In this document: positions 1 through 13,252 of the stretch, in pieces
How the letters are laid out: each line of letters begins with the position of its first letter
How positions within the stretch are numbered: position 1 is the first letter of the stretch
From: Acanthosepion esculentum
Taxonomy: Eukaryota; Mollusca; Cephalopoda; Sepiida; Sepiidae
Length of the DNA: 64,000 nt
NCBI GenBank assembly: GCA_964036315.1
Contig: CAXIWW010000817.1
Coordinates: 8,529,501 to 8,593,500 of the forward strand
Reading direction: 5' to 3'
Notes under the pieces: model-generated
What the model was told of the DNA's origin: nothing
Databases searched by the model: none
The model's input: only the letters and a program-made list of their open reading frames with translations
Translations under genes and position numbers: made by a program

Positions 1-750
1 CAAGTTATTATAAAAACATGTATTTTTATACTTTCATAGTGTTTTTTTTTTAGTGGGGCTCACTATTTGCTCATAGATGGGACCCTTTGTGATCAGAAGC
101 CTTGCTGTCAGATGTAGATTTTAGTCATACTTAGGACTAGTTGGCACTGTGGTGCTGTTGGCACTTTTTCTATCAGCTGTTGGCACTTTTGCTATCAGCT
201 GTTGGCACTTTTGCTATCAGCTTTTGGCACCTTTGCTATCAGCTGTTGGCACTTTTGCTATCAGCTGTTGGCACATTTATTATCAGCTGTTGGCACTTTT
301 GCTATCAGCCGTTGGCTCTTTTGCTATCAGCTGTTGGCACTTTTGCTATCAGCTTTTGGCACTTTTCGTATCAGCTGTTGGCACATTTTCTATCAGCTGT
401 TGGCACTTTTGCTATCAGCTGTGGCACTTTTGCTATCAGCTGTGGTGCTGTTGGCACTTTTGCTATCAACTGGTGTTGTTCACACGTTTTTATATAAACA
501 TGTATTTTTATACTTTCATAGTGTTTTTTTTAGTGGGGGGTCACTATTTGCTCATAGCTGGGACCCTTTGTGATCAGAAGCCTTCCTGTCAGATGTAGTT
601 TATAGTCATACCTAGGACTAGTTGGCACTGTGGTGCTGTTGGCACTTTTGCTATCGGCTGTTGGCACTTTTGCTATCATCTGTTGGCACTTTTGCTATCA
701 GCTGTTGGCACTTTTGCTATCAGCTGTGGTGCTGTTGGCACTTTTGTTAT
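1..750 (+). repeat. Left copy of a 1983-bp-spaced duplication
   Basis: Shares with 1985-2735 a run of diagnostic variants. These are AGTGGGGCTCAC in the spacer, CATAGATGGGACC, GTAGATTTTAGTCATAC before the anchor, AGCTTTTGGCACCTTTGC, a tract ending with the short unit GTGGCACTTTTGC, and CTATCGGCTG at 651 (2635 in the other copy). The offset is 1983-1984 bp throughout, the one-base drift being in the T-run. The copies then diverge in the spacer after about 750. Confidence 0.85.
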
Positions 751-1984
751 CAACTGGTGTTGTTCGCTAGTTTTTATATAAACATGTATTTTTATACTTT
801 CATAGTGTTTTTGTTTAGTGGGGGTCACAAATTGGTCATAGCTGGGACCCTTTGTGATCAGAAGCCTTGCTGTCAGATGTAGTTTATAGTCATATCAAGG
901 ACTAGTTGGCACTGTGGTGCTGTTGGCACTTTTGTTATCAGCTGTTGGCACTTTTGCTATCAGCTGTTGGCACTTTTGCTATCAACTGGTGTTGTTCGCA
1001 AGTTTTTAGATAAACATGTATTTTTATACTTTCATAGTGTTTTTTTTTAGTGTTGGGTCACTATTCGCTCATAGCTGGGACCCTTTGTGATCAGAAGCCT
1101 TGCTGTCAGATGTAGTTTATAGTCATATCTAGGACTAGTTGGCACTGTGGTGCGGTTGGCACTTTTGCTATCAGCTGTTGGCACTTTTGCTATCAGCTGT
1201 GGTGCTGTTGGCACTTTTGCTATCAACTGGTGTTGTTCGCAAGTTTTTATATAAACATGTATTTTTATACATTCATAGTGTTTTTTTTTAGTGGGGGAAC
1301 ACTATTTGCTCATAGCTAGGACCCTTTGTGAACAGAAGCCTTGCTGTCAGATGTAGTTTATAGTCATACCTAGGACTAGTTGGCACTGTGGTGCTGTTGG
1401 CACTTTTGGTATCAGCTGTTGGCTCTTTTGCTATCAGCTGTTGGAACTTTTGCTATCAGATGTTGGCACTTTTGCTATCAGCTTTTGGCACTTTTGGTAT
1501 CAGCTGTTGGCACTTTTGCTATCAGCTGTTGGCACTTTTGCTATCAGCTTTTGGCACTTTTGCTATCATCTGTTTCCACTTTTGCTATCAGCTGTTGGCA
1601 CTTTTGCTATCAGCTGTTGGCACTTTTGCTATCAGCTGTTGGCACTTTGCTATCAGCTGTTGGCACTTTTGTTATCAGCTGTGGTGCTGTTGGCACTTTT
1701 GCTATCAACTGGTGTTGTTCGCAAGTTTTTATATAAACATCTATTTTTATACTTTCATAGAGTTTTTTTTTAGTGGGGGGTCACTATTTTCTCATAGCTG
1801 GGAACCTTTGTGATCAGAAGCCTTGCTGTCAGATGTAGTTTATAGTCATACCTAGGACTAGTTGGCACTGTGGTGCTGTTGGCACTTTTGCTATCAGCTG
1901 TTGGCACATTTTTTATCAGCTGTTGGCACTTTTGCTATCAGCTGTGGTGCTGTTGGCACTTTTGCTATCAGCTGGTGTTGTTCG

Positions 1985-2735
1985 CAAGTTTTTATATAAA
2001 CATGTATTTTTATACTTTCATAGTGTTTTTTTTTAGTGGGGCTCACTATTTGCTCATAGATGGGACCCTTTGTGATCAGAAGCCTTGCTGTCAGATGTAG
2101 ATTTTAGTCATACATAGGACTAGTTGGAACTGTGGCGCTGTTGGCACTTTTGCTATCAGCTGTTGGCACTTTTGCTATCAGCTGTTGGCACTTTTGCTAT
2201 CAGCTTTTGGCACCTTTGCTATCAGCTGTTGGCACTTTTGCTATCAGCTGTTGGCACTTTTATTATCAGCTGTTGGCACTTTTGCTATCAGCCGTTGGCA
2301 CTTTTGCTATCAGCTGTTGGCACTTTTGCTATCAGCTTTTGGCACTTTTCGTATCAGCTGTTGGCACATTTGCTATCAGCTGTTGGCACTTTTGCTATCA
2401 GCTGTGGCACTTTTGCTATCAGCTGTGGTGCTGTTGGCACTTTTGCTATCAACTGGTGTTGTTCGCAAGTTTTTATAGAAACATGTATTTTTATACATTC
2501 ATAGTGTTTTTTTGTAGTGGGGGGTCACTATTTGCTCATAGCTGGGATCCTTTGTGATCAGAAGCCTTCCTGTCAGATGTAGTTTATAGTCATACCTAGG
2601 ACTAGTTGGCACTGTGGTGCTGTTGGCACTTTTGCTATCGGCTGTTGGCACTTTTGCTATCATCTGTTGGCACTTTTGCTATCAGCTGTTGGCACTTTTG
2701 CTATCAGCTGTGGTGCTGTTGGCACTTTTGCTATC
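1985..2735 (+). repeat. Right copy of the 1983-bp-spaced duplication
   Basis: Counterpart of 1-750. It differs from it by scattered substitutions, for example TTGGAACTGTGGCGCTG at the tract start and GCAAGTTTTTATAGAAAC in the spacer. Five shorter macro-units lie between the two copies, so the event involved a multi-unit segment rather than a single macro-unit. Confidence 0.85.
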
Positions 2736-5700
2736 AACTGGTGTTGTTCGCAAGTTTTTAGATAAACATGTATTTTTATACATTCATAGTGTTTTTTTTA
2801 GTGGGGGGTCACTATTTGCTCAAAGCTGGGACCCTTTGAGATCAGAAGCCTTGCTGTCAGATGTAGTTTATAGTCATACCTAGGACTAGTTGGCACTGTG
2901 GTGCGGTTGGCACTTTTGCTATCAGCTGCTGGCACTTTTGCTATCAGCTGTGTTGCTGTTGGCACTTTTGCTATCAACTGGTGCTGTTCGCATGTTTTTA
3001 TAGAAACATGTATTTTTATACGTTCATAGAGTTTTTTTTTTAGTGGGGGGTCACTATTTGCTCATAGCTGGGACCCTTTGTGATCAGAAGCCTTGCTGTC
3101 AGATGTAGATTATAGTCATACCTAGGACTATTTGGCACTGTGGTGCTGTTGGCACTTTTGCTATTGGCTGTTGGCACTTTTGGTATCAGCTGTTGGCACT
3201 TTTGCTATCAGCTGTTGGCACTTTTTTCTATCAGCTGTTGGGACTTTTGCTATCAGCTGTTGGGACTTTTGCTATCAGCTGCGGTGCTGTTGGCACTTTT
3301 GCTATCAACTGGTGTTGTTCGCACGTTTTTATATAAACATGTATTTTTATATTTTCATAGTGTTTTTTTTTAGTGGGGGGGTCACTATTTGCTCATAGCT
3401 GGGACCCTTTGTGATCAGAAGCCTTGCTGTCAGATGTAGTTCATAGTTATACCTAGGACTAGTTGGCACTGTGGTGCTGTTGGCACTTTTGCTATAAGCT
3501 GTTGGCACTTTTGCAATCAGCTGTTGGCACTTTTGCTATCAGCTGTTGGCACTTTTGCTATCAGCTGTGGTGCTGTTGGCACTTTTGCTATCAACTGGTG
3601 TTGTTCGCAAGTTTTTATATAAATATGTTTTTTTATACTTTCATAGTGTTTTTTTTTAGTGGGGGGTCACTATTTGCTCATAGCTGGGACCCTTTGTGAT
3701 CAGAAGCCTAGCTGTCAGATGTAGTTTATAGTCATACCTAGGACTAGTTGGCACTGTGGTGCTGTTGGCACTTTTGCTATCAGCTATTGGCACTTTTGCT
3801 ATCAGCTGTTGGCACTTTTGCTATCAGCTGTGGTGCTGTTGGCACTTTTGCTATCAACTGGTGTTGTTCGCAAGTTTTTAATTAAACATGTATTTTTATA
3901 CATTCATAGTGTTTTTTTTTAGTGGGGGGTCACTATTTGCTCATAGCTGGGACCGTTTGTGATCAGAAGCCTTGCTGTCGGATGTAGTTTATAGTCATAC
4001 CTAGGACTAGTTGGCACTGTTGTGCTGTTGTCACTTTTGCTATCAGCTGTTGGCACTTTTGCTATCAGCTGTTGGCACTTTTGCTATCAGCTGTTGGCAC
4101 TTTTGCTATCAGCTTTTGTCACTTTTGTTATCAGCTGTTGGCACTTTTGCTATCATCTGTTGGCACTTTTGCTATCAGCTGTTGGCACGTTTGCTATCAT
4201 CTGTTGGCACTTTTTCTATCAGCTGTTGGCACTTTTGCTATCAGCTGTTGGCACTTTTGCTTGCAGATATGGTGCTGTTGGCACTTTTGCTATCAACTGG
4301 TGTTGTTCGCAAGTTTTTATATAAACATGTATTTTTATACATTCATAGTGTTTTTTTTTAGTGGGGTGTCACTATTTGGTCATAGCTGGGTCCATTTGTG
4401 ATCAGAAGCCTTGCTGTCAGATGTAGTTTATAGTCATACCTAGGACTAGTTGGAACTGTGGTGCTGTTGGCACTTTTGCTATCAGCTGTTGGCACTTTTG
4501 CTATCAGCTCTTTGCACTTTTGCTATCAGCAGTTGGCACTTTTGCTATCAGCTGTTGGCACTTTTGCTATCAGCTGTTGGCACTTTTGTTATCAGCTGTG
4601 GTGCTGTTGGAACTTTTGCTATCAACTGGTGTTGTTCGCAAGTTTTTATATAAACATGTATATTTATACTTTCATAGTCTGTTTTTTTTTAGTGGGTGTC
4701 ACTATTTGCTCATAGCTGGGACCCTTTGTGATAAGAAGACTTGCTGTCAGATGTAGTTTATAGTCATACCTAGGACTAGTTGGCACTGTGGTGCTGTTGG
4801 CACTTTTTCTATCTGCTGTTGGCACTTTTGGTATCAGCTGTTGGCACTTTTGCTATCAGCTGTTGGCACTTTTGCTATCAGCTGTTGGCACTTTTGCTAT
4901 CAGCTTTTGGCACTTTTGGTATCAGCTGTTGGCACTTTTGCTATCAGCTGTTGGCTCTTTTGCTATCAGCTGTTGGCACTTTTGCTATCAGCTGTGGTGC
5001 TGTTGGCACTTTTGCTATCAACTGCTGTTGTTCGCAAGTTTTTATATAAACATGTATTTTTATACATTCATAGTGTTTTTTTTTAGTGGGGGGTCACTAT
5101 TTGCTCATAGCTGGGACCCTTTGTGATCAGAAGCCTTGCTGTCAGATGTAGTTTATAGTCATACCTAGGAATATTTGACACTGTGGTGCTGTTGGCACTT
5201 TTGTTATCAGCTGTTGGGACTTTTGCTATCAGCTGTTGGCACTTTTGCTATCAGCTGTTGGCACTTTTGCTATCAGCTGTGGTGCTGTTGGCACTTTTGC
5301 TATCAACTGGTGTTGTTCGCAAGTTTTTATATAAACATGCATTTTTATACTTTCATAGTGTTTTTTTTTAGTGGGGGTCACTATTTGCTCATAGCTGGGA
5401 CCCTTTGTGATCAGACGCCTTGCTGTCAGATGTAGTTTATAGTCATTCCTAGGAATAGTTGGCACTGTGGTGCTGTTGGAACTTTTCCTATCAGCTGTTG
5501 GCACTTTTGCTATCAGCTGTTGGCACTTGTGCTATCAGTTGTTGGCACTTTTGCTATCAGCTGTGGTGCTGTTGGCACTTTTGCTATAAAATGGTGTTGT
5601 TCGCAAGTTTTTATATAAATATGTATTTTTATACTTTCATAGTGTTTTTTTTTTAGTGGGGGGTCACTATATGCTCATAGCTGGGACCCTTTGTGATCAG

Positions 5701-6099
5701 AAGCCTTGCTGTCAGATGTAGTTTATAGTCATACCTAGGACTAGTTGGAAATGTGGTGCTGTTGGCACTTTTGCTATCAGCTGTTGGCACTTTTGCTATC
5801 AGCTGTGGTGCTGTTGGCACTTTTGCTATCAACTGGTGTTTTTCGCAAGTTTTTATATAAACATGTATTTTTATATTTTCATAGTGTTTTTTTTTAGAGG
5901 GGGGTCACTATTTGCTCATAGCTGGGACCCTTTGTGATCAGAAGCCTTGCTGTCAGATGTAGTTTATAGTCATACCTAGGAATAGTTGGCACTGTGGTGC
6001 TGTTGGCATTTTGTTATCAGCTGTTGGCTCTTTTGCTATCAGCTGTTGGCACTTTTGCTATCAGCTGTTGGCACTTTTGCTATCAGCTGAGGTGCTGTT

Positions 6100-6290
6100 G
6101 GCACTTTTGCTATCAACTGCTGTTGTTCGCAAGTCTTTATATAAACATGTATTTTTATACATTCATAGTGTTTTTTTTTAGTGGGGGGTCACTATTTGTT
6201 CATAGTTTGGAACCTTTGTGATCAGAAGCCTTGCTGTCAGATGTAGATTATAGTCATATCTAGGAATAGTTGGCACTGTGGTGCTGTTGG
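6100..6290 (+). repeat. Spacer variant repeated 4129 bp downstream
   Basis: A spacer with a set of linked rare variants: AAGTCTTTATATA in place of AAGTTTTTATATA (6131), TTTGTTCATAGTTTGGAAC, GTAGATTATAGTCATATC and AGGAATAGTTGG. The same set recurs at 10229-10419 (AAGTCTTTATATA at 10260), an offset of 4129 bp. This is a duplication inside block 1; the unit next to it has changed. Confidence 0.8.
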
Positions 6291-6764
6291 CACTTTTGCT
6301 ATCAGCTGTTGGCACTTTTGGTATCAGCTGTTGGCACTTTTGCTATCAGCGGTTGGAACTTTTGCTATCAGCTGTTGGCACTTTTGGTATCAGCTGTTGG
6401 CACTTTTGCTATCACCTGTTGGAACTTTTGCTATCAGCTGTTGGCACTTTTGTTATCATCTGTTGGCACTTTTGCTATCAGCTTATGGCACTTTTGCTAT
6501 CAGCTGTTGGCACATTTGATAACAGCTATTGGCACTTTTGCTATGAGCTGTTGGCACTTTAGCTATCAGCTGTTGTGCTGTTGGCACTTTTGCTATTAAC
6601 TGGTGTTGTTCGCAAATTTAATATAAACATGTATTTTTATACTTTCATAGTGTTTTTTTTTAGTGGGGGTTCACTATTTGCTGATAGCTGGGAACCTTTG
6701 TGATCAGAAGCCTTGCTGTCAGATGTAGTTTATAGTCATACCTAGGACTAGTTGGCACTGTGGT

Positions 6765-7235
6765 GCTGTTGGCACTTTTGCTATCAGCTGTTGGCACTTT
6801 TGCTATCAGATCTTGGCACTTTTGCTATCAGCTGTTGGCACTTTTGCTATCAGCTGTTGGCACTTTTGCTATAGCTTTTGGCACTTTTGGTATCAGCTTT
6901 TGGCACTTTTGCTATCAGCTGTTGGCCCTTTTTCTATCAGCTGTTGGCCTTTTTGCTATCAGCTTTTGGCACTTTTGGTATCAGCTTTTGGCACATTTGC
7001 TATCAGCTTTTTGCACTTTTGGTATCAGCTGTTGGCACTTTTGCTATCAGCTGTTGGCACTTTTTCTATCAGCTGTTGGCACTTTTGCTATCAGCTGTTG
7101 GCACTTTTGAAAAATCAGCTTTTTGCACTTATGTTATCAGCTGTTGGCACTTTTGCGATATGCTGTTGGCACTTTTGCGATCAGCTGTTGGCACTTTTGC
7201 TATCAGCTGTGGTGCTGTTGGCACTTTAGCTATCA
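6765..7235 (+). repeat. Long 22-mer tract, about 21 units
   Basis: A continuous run of 22-mers between two conserved spacers. It includes several units of the T/G subtype (AGCTTTTGGCAC followed by TTTTGGTATC), one truncated unit (GCTATAGCTTTTGG, near 6870) and an insertion-like disruption (TTTTGAAAAATCAGC, near 7107). The tract keeps reading open in all three forward frames because no unit supplies a stop in register. Confidence 0.9.
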
Positions 7236-8689
7236 ACTGGTGTTGTTCGCATGTTTTTATAAAAACATGTATTTTTATACTTTCATAGTGTTTTTTTTAG
7301 TGGGTGGTCACTATTTGCTCATAGCTGGGACCCTTTGTGATCAGAAGCCTTGCTGTCAGATGTAGTTTATAGTCATACCTAGGACTAGTTGGCACTGTGG
7401 TGCTGTTGGCACTTTTGCTATCAGCTGTTGGCACTTTTGCTATCAGATTTTGGAACTTTTGCTATCAGCTGTTGGCACTTTTGCTATCAGCTGTTGGCAC
7501 TTTTGCTATCAGCTGTCGGCACTTTTGCTATCAGCTGTGGTGCTGTTGGCACTTTGCTATCAACTGGTGTTGTTCGCAAATTTTTTATATAAACATGTAT
7601 TTTTATACTTTCATAGAGTTTTTTTTAGTGTGGGGTCTCTATTTGCTCATAGCTGGGACCCTTTGTGATCAGAAGCCTTGCTGTCAGATGTAGTTTAAAG
7701 TCATACCTAGGACTAGTTGGCACTGAGGTGCTGTTGGCACTTTTGCTATGAGCTGTTGGCACTTTTGCTATCAGCTGTTGGCACTTTTGCTATCAACTGG
7801 TGTTGTTCGCAATTTTTTATATAAACATGTATTTTTATACATTCATAATGTTTTTTTTTTTAGTGGGGGGTCACTATTTTCTATTGCTGGGACCTTTTGT
7901 GATCAGAAGCCTTGCTGTCAGATGTAGTTTATAGTCATATCTAGGACTACTTGGCAATGTGGTGCTGTTGGCATTTTGCTATCAGCTGTTGGCACTTTTG
8001 CTATCAGCTGTGGTGCTGTTGGTACTTTTGCTATCAACTGGTGTTGTTCGCAAGTTTTTATATAAACATGTATTTTTATATTTTCATAGTGGGTTTTTTT
8101 TAGTGGGGGGTCACTATTTGCTCATAGCTGGGAGCCTTTGTGATCAGAAGACTTGCTGTCAGATGTAGTTTATAGTCATACCTAGGACTAGTTGGCACTG
8201 TGGTGCTGTTGGCACTTTTGCTATCATCTGTTGGCACTTTTGCTATCAGCTGTTGGCACTTTTGCTATCTGCTGTTGGCACGTTTGCTATCAGCTGTTGG
8301 CACATTTGCTATCAGATTTTGGCACTTTTGGTATCAGCTGTTGGCACTTTTGCTATCAGCTGTTGGCACTTTTGGTATCAGCTGTTGGCACTTTTGCTAT
8401 AAGCTGTTGGCACTTTTGCTATCAGCTATTGGCACTTTTGGTATCAGCTGTTGGCACTTTTGCTATAAGCTGTTGGCACTTTTGCTATCAGCTGTGGTGC
8501 TGTTGGTACTTTTGCTATCAACATGTGTTGTTCGCAAGATTTTATATAAACATGTATTTTTATACTTTCATAGAGTTTTTTTTTAGTGGGGGGTCACTAT
8601 TTGCTCATAGCTGGGACATTTTGTGATAAGAAGCCTTGCTGTCAGATGTAGTTTATAGTCATACCTAGGACTAGTTCGCATTGTGGTGC

Positions 8690-8851
8690 TGTTGGCACTT
8701 TTGCAATCAGCTGTTGGCACTTTTGCTATCAGCTGTTGGCACTTTTGGTATCAGCTGTTTGCACTTTTGCTATATCGGGGGTCAATATTTGCTCCGAGCT
8801 GCGACCCTTTGTGATCAGAAGCCTTGCTGTCAGATGTAGTTTATAGTCATA
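8690..8851 (+). repeat. Macro-unit with a gutted spacer
   Basis: After four 22-mers the sequence passes from GCTATATC directly to GGGGGTCAATATTTGC at about 8772-8790. The tract end (AACTGGTGTTG), TTCGCAAG, the TATATAAA segment and the T-run are all missing, about 80 bp or more. The remaining spacer half is also unusually diverged: GCTCCGAGCTGCGACCC introduces two CpGs where the consensus has GCTCATAGCTGGGACCC. After that the spacer is normal again (TTTGTGATCAG, anchor at 8851). Confidence 0.88.
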
Positions 8852-8875
8852 CCTAGGAATAGTTGGCACTGTGGT

Positions 8876-9340
8876 CTTGTTGGCACTTTTGCTATCAGGG
8901 GTTGCACTTTTGCTATCAGCTGTTGGTATTTTTGCTATCAGCTGTTGGCATTTTTGCTATCAGCTTTTGGCACTTTTGCTATCAGCTGTTGGCACTTTTG
9001 CTATCAGCTTTTGGCACTTTTGGTATCAGCTGTTGGCACTTTTGCTATCAGCTGTTGGCACTTTTTCTATCAGCTTTTGGCACTTTTGCTATCAGCTTTT
9101 GGCACTTTTGGTATCAGCTGTTGGCACTTTTGCTATCAGCTGTTGGCACATTCGGTATCAGCTGTTGGCACTTTTGCTATCAGCTGTTGGCACTTTTGGT
9201 ATCAGCTGTTGGCACTTTTGCTATCAGCTGTTGGCACTTTTGCTATCAGCTTTTGGCACTTTTGTTATCAGCTGTTGGCACATTCGTGATCAGCTTTTGG
9301 CACTTTTGCTATCAGCTATGGTGCTGTTGGCACTTTTGCT
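8876..9340 (+). repeat. Long 22-mer tract, about 21 units
   Basis: The tract starts with irregular units (CAGGGGTTGCAC, a short unit near 8897; GGTATTTTTGC; GGCATTTTTGC) and then alternates standard units with the T/G subtype. It ends with the variant boundary AGCTATGGTGCTG. This accounts for the open frames of up to 190 codons here, which overlap each other in all three frames and are not taken as genes. Confidence 0.9.
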
Positions 9341-9511
9341 ATCAACTGGTGTTGTTCGCAAGTTTTTATATAAACATGTATTTTTATACTTTCATAGTGT
9401 TTTTTTTTAGTGGGGGGGTCTCTATTTGCTCATAGCTGGGACCCTTTGTGATCAGAAGCCTTGCTGTCAGATGTAGTTTATAATCATACCTAGGACTAGT
9501 TGGCACTGTGG

Positions 9512-9935
9512 TGCTGTTGGCACTTTTGCTATCAACTGTTGGCACTTTTGCCATCAGCTGTTGGCACTTTTGCTATCAGCTGTTGGCACTTTTGGTATCA
9601 GCTGTTGGCACTTTTGCCATCAGCTGTTGGCACTTTTGCTATCAGCTGTTGGCACTTTTGCTATCAGCTGTTGGCACTTTTGCTATCAGCTTTTGGCACT
9701 TTTGCTATCATCTGTTGGCACTTTTGCTATCAGATGTTGGCACTTTTGCTAACAGCTTTTGGCACTTTTGCTATCAGCTGTTGGCACTTTTGGTATCAGC
9801 TGTAGGCACTTTTGGTATCAGCTGTTGGCACTTTTGCCATCAGCTGTTGGCACTTTTGCTATCAGCTGTTGGCACTTTTGCTATCAACTGTTGGCACTTT
9901 TGCTATCAGCTCTGGTGCTGTTGGCACTTTTGCTA
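9512..9935 (+). repeat. Long 22-mer tract with internal TTTTGCCATC duplication
   Basis: About 19 units. The variant TTTTGCCATCAGC occurs at about 9547, 9613 and 9834. The first two are three units (66 bp) apart, and each is preceded or followed by a TTTTGGTATC unit. This indicates local duplication of a three-unit block inside the tract. The right boundary is the variant CAGCTCTGGTGCTG. Confidence 0.85.
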
Positions 9936-10228
9936 TAAACTGGTGTTGTTCGCAAGTTTTTATATAAAAATGTATTTTTATACATTCATAGTGCTTTTTT
10001 TTAGTGGGGGGTCACTATTTTCTCATAGTTGGGACCCTTTGTGATCAGAAGCCTTGCTGTCAGATGTAGTTTATAGTCATACCTAGGACTATAGGCACTG
10101 TGGTGCTGTTGGCACTTTTGCTATCAGCTGTTGGCACTTTTGCTATCAGCTGTTGGCACTTTTGCTATCAGCTGTTGGCACTTTTGCTATCAGCTGTTGG
10201 CACTTTTGCTATCAGCTGTGGTGCTGTT

Positions 10229-10419
10229 GGCACTTTTGCTATCAACTGCTGTTGTTCGCAAGTCTTTATATAAACATGTATTTTTATACATTCATAGTGT
10301 TTTTTTTTAGTGGGGGGTCACTATTTGTTCATAGTTTGGAACATTTGTGATCAGAAGCCTTGCTGTCAGATGTAGATTATAGTCATATCTAGGAATAGTT
10401 GGCAATGTGGTGCTGTTGG
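10229..10419 (+). repeat. Second copy of the AAGTCTTTATATA spacer variant
   Basis: Matches 6100-6290 at all the linked variants, with two visible differences: GGAACATTTGTG versus GGAACCTTTGTG, and TTGGCAATGTGG versus TTGGCACTGTGG. It is followed by a longer mixed tract that contains units ending ATATG and a 21-bp unit. Confidence 0.8.
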
Positions 10420-13074
10420 CACATTTGCTATCAGCTTTTGGCACTTTTGCTATCAGCTGTTGGCACTTTTGCTATCAGCTGTTGGCATTTTTGGTATCAT
10501 CTGTTGGCACTTTTGCTATCATATGTTGGCACTTTGCTATCAGCTGTTGGCACTTTTGGTATCAGCTGTTGGCACTTTTTTTATCAGCTGTTGGCACTTT
10601 TGGTATCAGCTCTTGGCACTTTTGCTATCAGCTGTCGGCACATTTGCTATCAGCTGTGGTGCTGTTGGCACTTTTGCTATCAACTGGTGTTCTTCGCAAG
10701 TTTTTATATAAACATGTATTTTTATACATTCATAGTGTTTTTTTTTAGTGTGGGGTCACTATTTGCTCATAGCTGGGACCCTTTGTGATCAGAAGCCTTG
10801 CTGTCAGATGTAGTTTATAGTCATACCTAGGAATACTTGGCACTGTGGTGCTGTTGGCACTTTTGCTATCAGCTGTTGGCACGTTTGCTATCAGCTGTTG
10901 GCACTTTTGCTATCAGCTGTTGGCACTTTTGCTATCATCTGTTGGCAATTTTGCTATCAGCTGTTGTCACTTTTGCTATCAGCTGTTGGCACTTTTGCTA
11001 TCAGATTTTGGCACTTTTGCTATCAGCTGTTGGCACTTTTACTGTCAGCTGTGGTGCTGTTTGCACTTTTGCTATCAACTGGTGTTGTTCGCAAGTTTTT
11101 ATATAAACATGTATTTTTATACTTTCATAGTGTTTTTTTTTAGTGTGGGCTCACTATTTGCTCATAGCTGGGACCCTTTGTTATCAGAAGCCTTGCTGTC
11201 AGATGTAGTTTATATTCATACCTAGGACTAGTTGGCACTGTGGTGCTGTTGGCACTTTTGCTATCAGCTGTAGGCACTTTTGCTATCAGCTGTAGGCACT
11301 TTTGCTATCAGCTGTTAGCACTTTTGCTATCATCTGTGGTGCTGTTTGCACTTTTGCTATCAACTGGTGTTGTTCGCAAGTTTTTATATAAACATGTATT
11401 TTTATACATTCATAGTGTTTTTTTTTAGTGGGGTGTCACTATTTGCTCATAGCTGGGACACTTTGTGATCAGAAGCCTTACTGTCAGATGTTGTTTATAG
11501 TAATACCTAGGACTAGTTGGCACTGTGGTGCTGTTGGCACTTTTGCTATCAGCTGTTGGCACTTTTGCTATCAGCTTTTGGCACTTTTGCTATCAGCTGT
11601 TGGCACTTTTGGTATCATCTGTTGGCTATTTTGCTACCAGCTGTTGGCACTTTTGCTATCAGCTGTTGGCACTTTTGCTACCAGCTGTGGTGCTGTTGGC
11701 ACTTTTGCTATCCACTGGTGTTGTTCGAAAGTTTTTATATAAACATGTATTTTTATACTTTCATAGTGTTTTTTTTTAGTGGGGCCTCACTATTTGCTCA
11801 TAGCTGGGACCCTTTGTGATCAGAAGCCTTGCTGTCAGATGTAGTTTATAGTAATACCTAGGACTAGTTGGCACTGTGGTGCTGTTGGCACTTTTGCTGT
11901 CAGCTGTTGGCACTTTTGGTATCAGCTGTTGGCACATTTGCTATCAGCTGTGGCACTTTTGCTATCAGCTGTGGTGCTGTTGGCACTTTTGCTATCAACT
12001 GGTGTTGTTCGCAAGTTTTTATAGAAACATGTATTTTTATACTTTCATAGTCTTTTTTTTTTAGTGGGAGGTCACTATTTGCTCATAGCTGGGACCCTTT
12101 GTGATCAGAATCCTTGCTGTCAGATGTAGTTTATAGTCATACCTAGGACTAGTTGGCACTGTGGTGCTGTTGGCACTATTGCTATCAGCTGTTGGCACTT
12201 TTGCTATCAGCTGTTGGCACTTTTGCTATCAGCTGTGGTGCTGTTGGCACTTTTGCTATCAACTGGTGTTGTTCACAAATTTTTATATAAACATGTATTT
12301 TTATACCTTCATAATGTTTTTTTTGTAGTGGGGGGTCACTATTTGTTCATAGCTGGGACCCTTTGTGATCAGAAGCCTTGCTCTCAGATGTAGTTTATAG
12401 ACATACCTAGGACTATTTGGCACTGTGGTGCTGTTGGCACTTTTGCTATCAGCTGTTGGCACTTTTGCTATCAGCGGTTGGCACTTTTGCTTTCAGCTGT
12501 TGGCACTTTTGCTATCAGCTGTTGGCACTTTTGCTATCAGCTTTTGGCACTTTTGGTATCAGCTGTTGGCACATTTGCTATCAGCTGTTGGCACTTTTGC
12601 TAACAGCTGTGGAGCTGTTGGCACTTTTGCTATCAACTGGTGTTGTTCGCAAGTTTTTATATAAACATGTATTTTTATACTTTCATAGTGTTTTTTTTAG
12701 TGGGGGGTCACTATTTGCTCATAGATGGGACCCTTTGTGATCAGAAGCTTTGCTGTCAGATGTATTTTATAATCATACCTAGGACTAGTTGGCACTGTGG
12801 TGCTGTTGGCACTTTTGCTATCAGCTGTTGGCACTTTTGCTATCACCTGTTGGCACTTTTGCTATCAGCTGTTGGCACTTTTGCTATCAGCTGTGGTGCT
12901 TTTGGCACTTTTGCTATCAACTGGTGTTGTTCGCAAGTTTTTTTATAAACATGTATTTTTATACATTCATAGTGTTTTTCTTTTAGTGGGGGGTCACTAT
13001 TTGCTCATAACTGGGACCCTTTGTGATCAGAAGCCTTGCTGTCAGATGTAGTTTATAGTCATACCTAGGAATAG

Positions 13075-13252
13075 TTGGCACTGTGGTGCTGTTGGCACTT
13101 TTGCTATCAACTGGTGTGGTTCGAAAGTTTTTAGATAAACATGTATTTTTATACATTCATAGTGTTTTTTTTTAGTGGGGGTGATTATTTGCTCATAGCT
13201 GGGACCCTTTGTGATCAGAAGACTTGCTGTCAGATGTAGTTTATATTCATAC
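13075..13252 (+). repeat. Minimal macro-unit with a single 22-mer
   Basis: Between the anchor at 13065 and the next at 13252 (187 bp) the tract is reduced to one element. GGCACTGTGGTGCTG runs into TTGGCACTTTTGC, TATCAACTGG, and then the spacer. In ordinary units GTGGTGCTG occurs twice, at the left and the right edge of the tract; here it occurs once. This is the expected product of deletion between the two flanking copies. The spacer has GGTGTGGTTCGAAAG, resembling the GGTGTGGTTCGC of the hairpin junctions. Confidence 0.88.
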
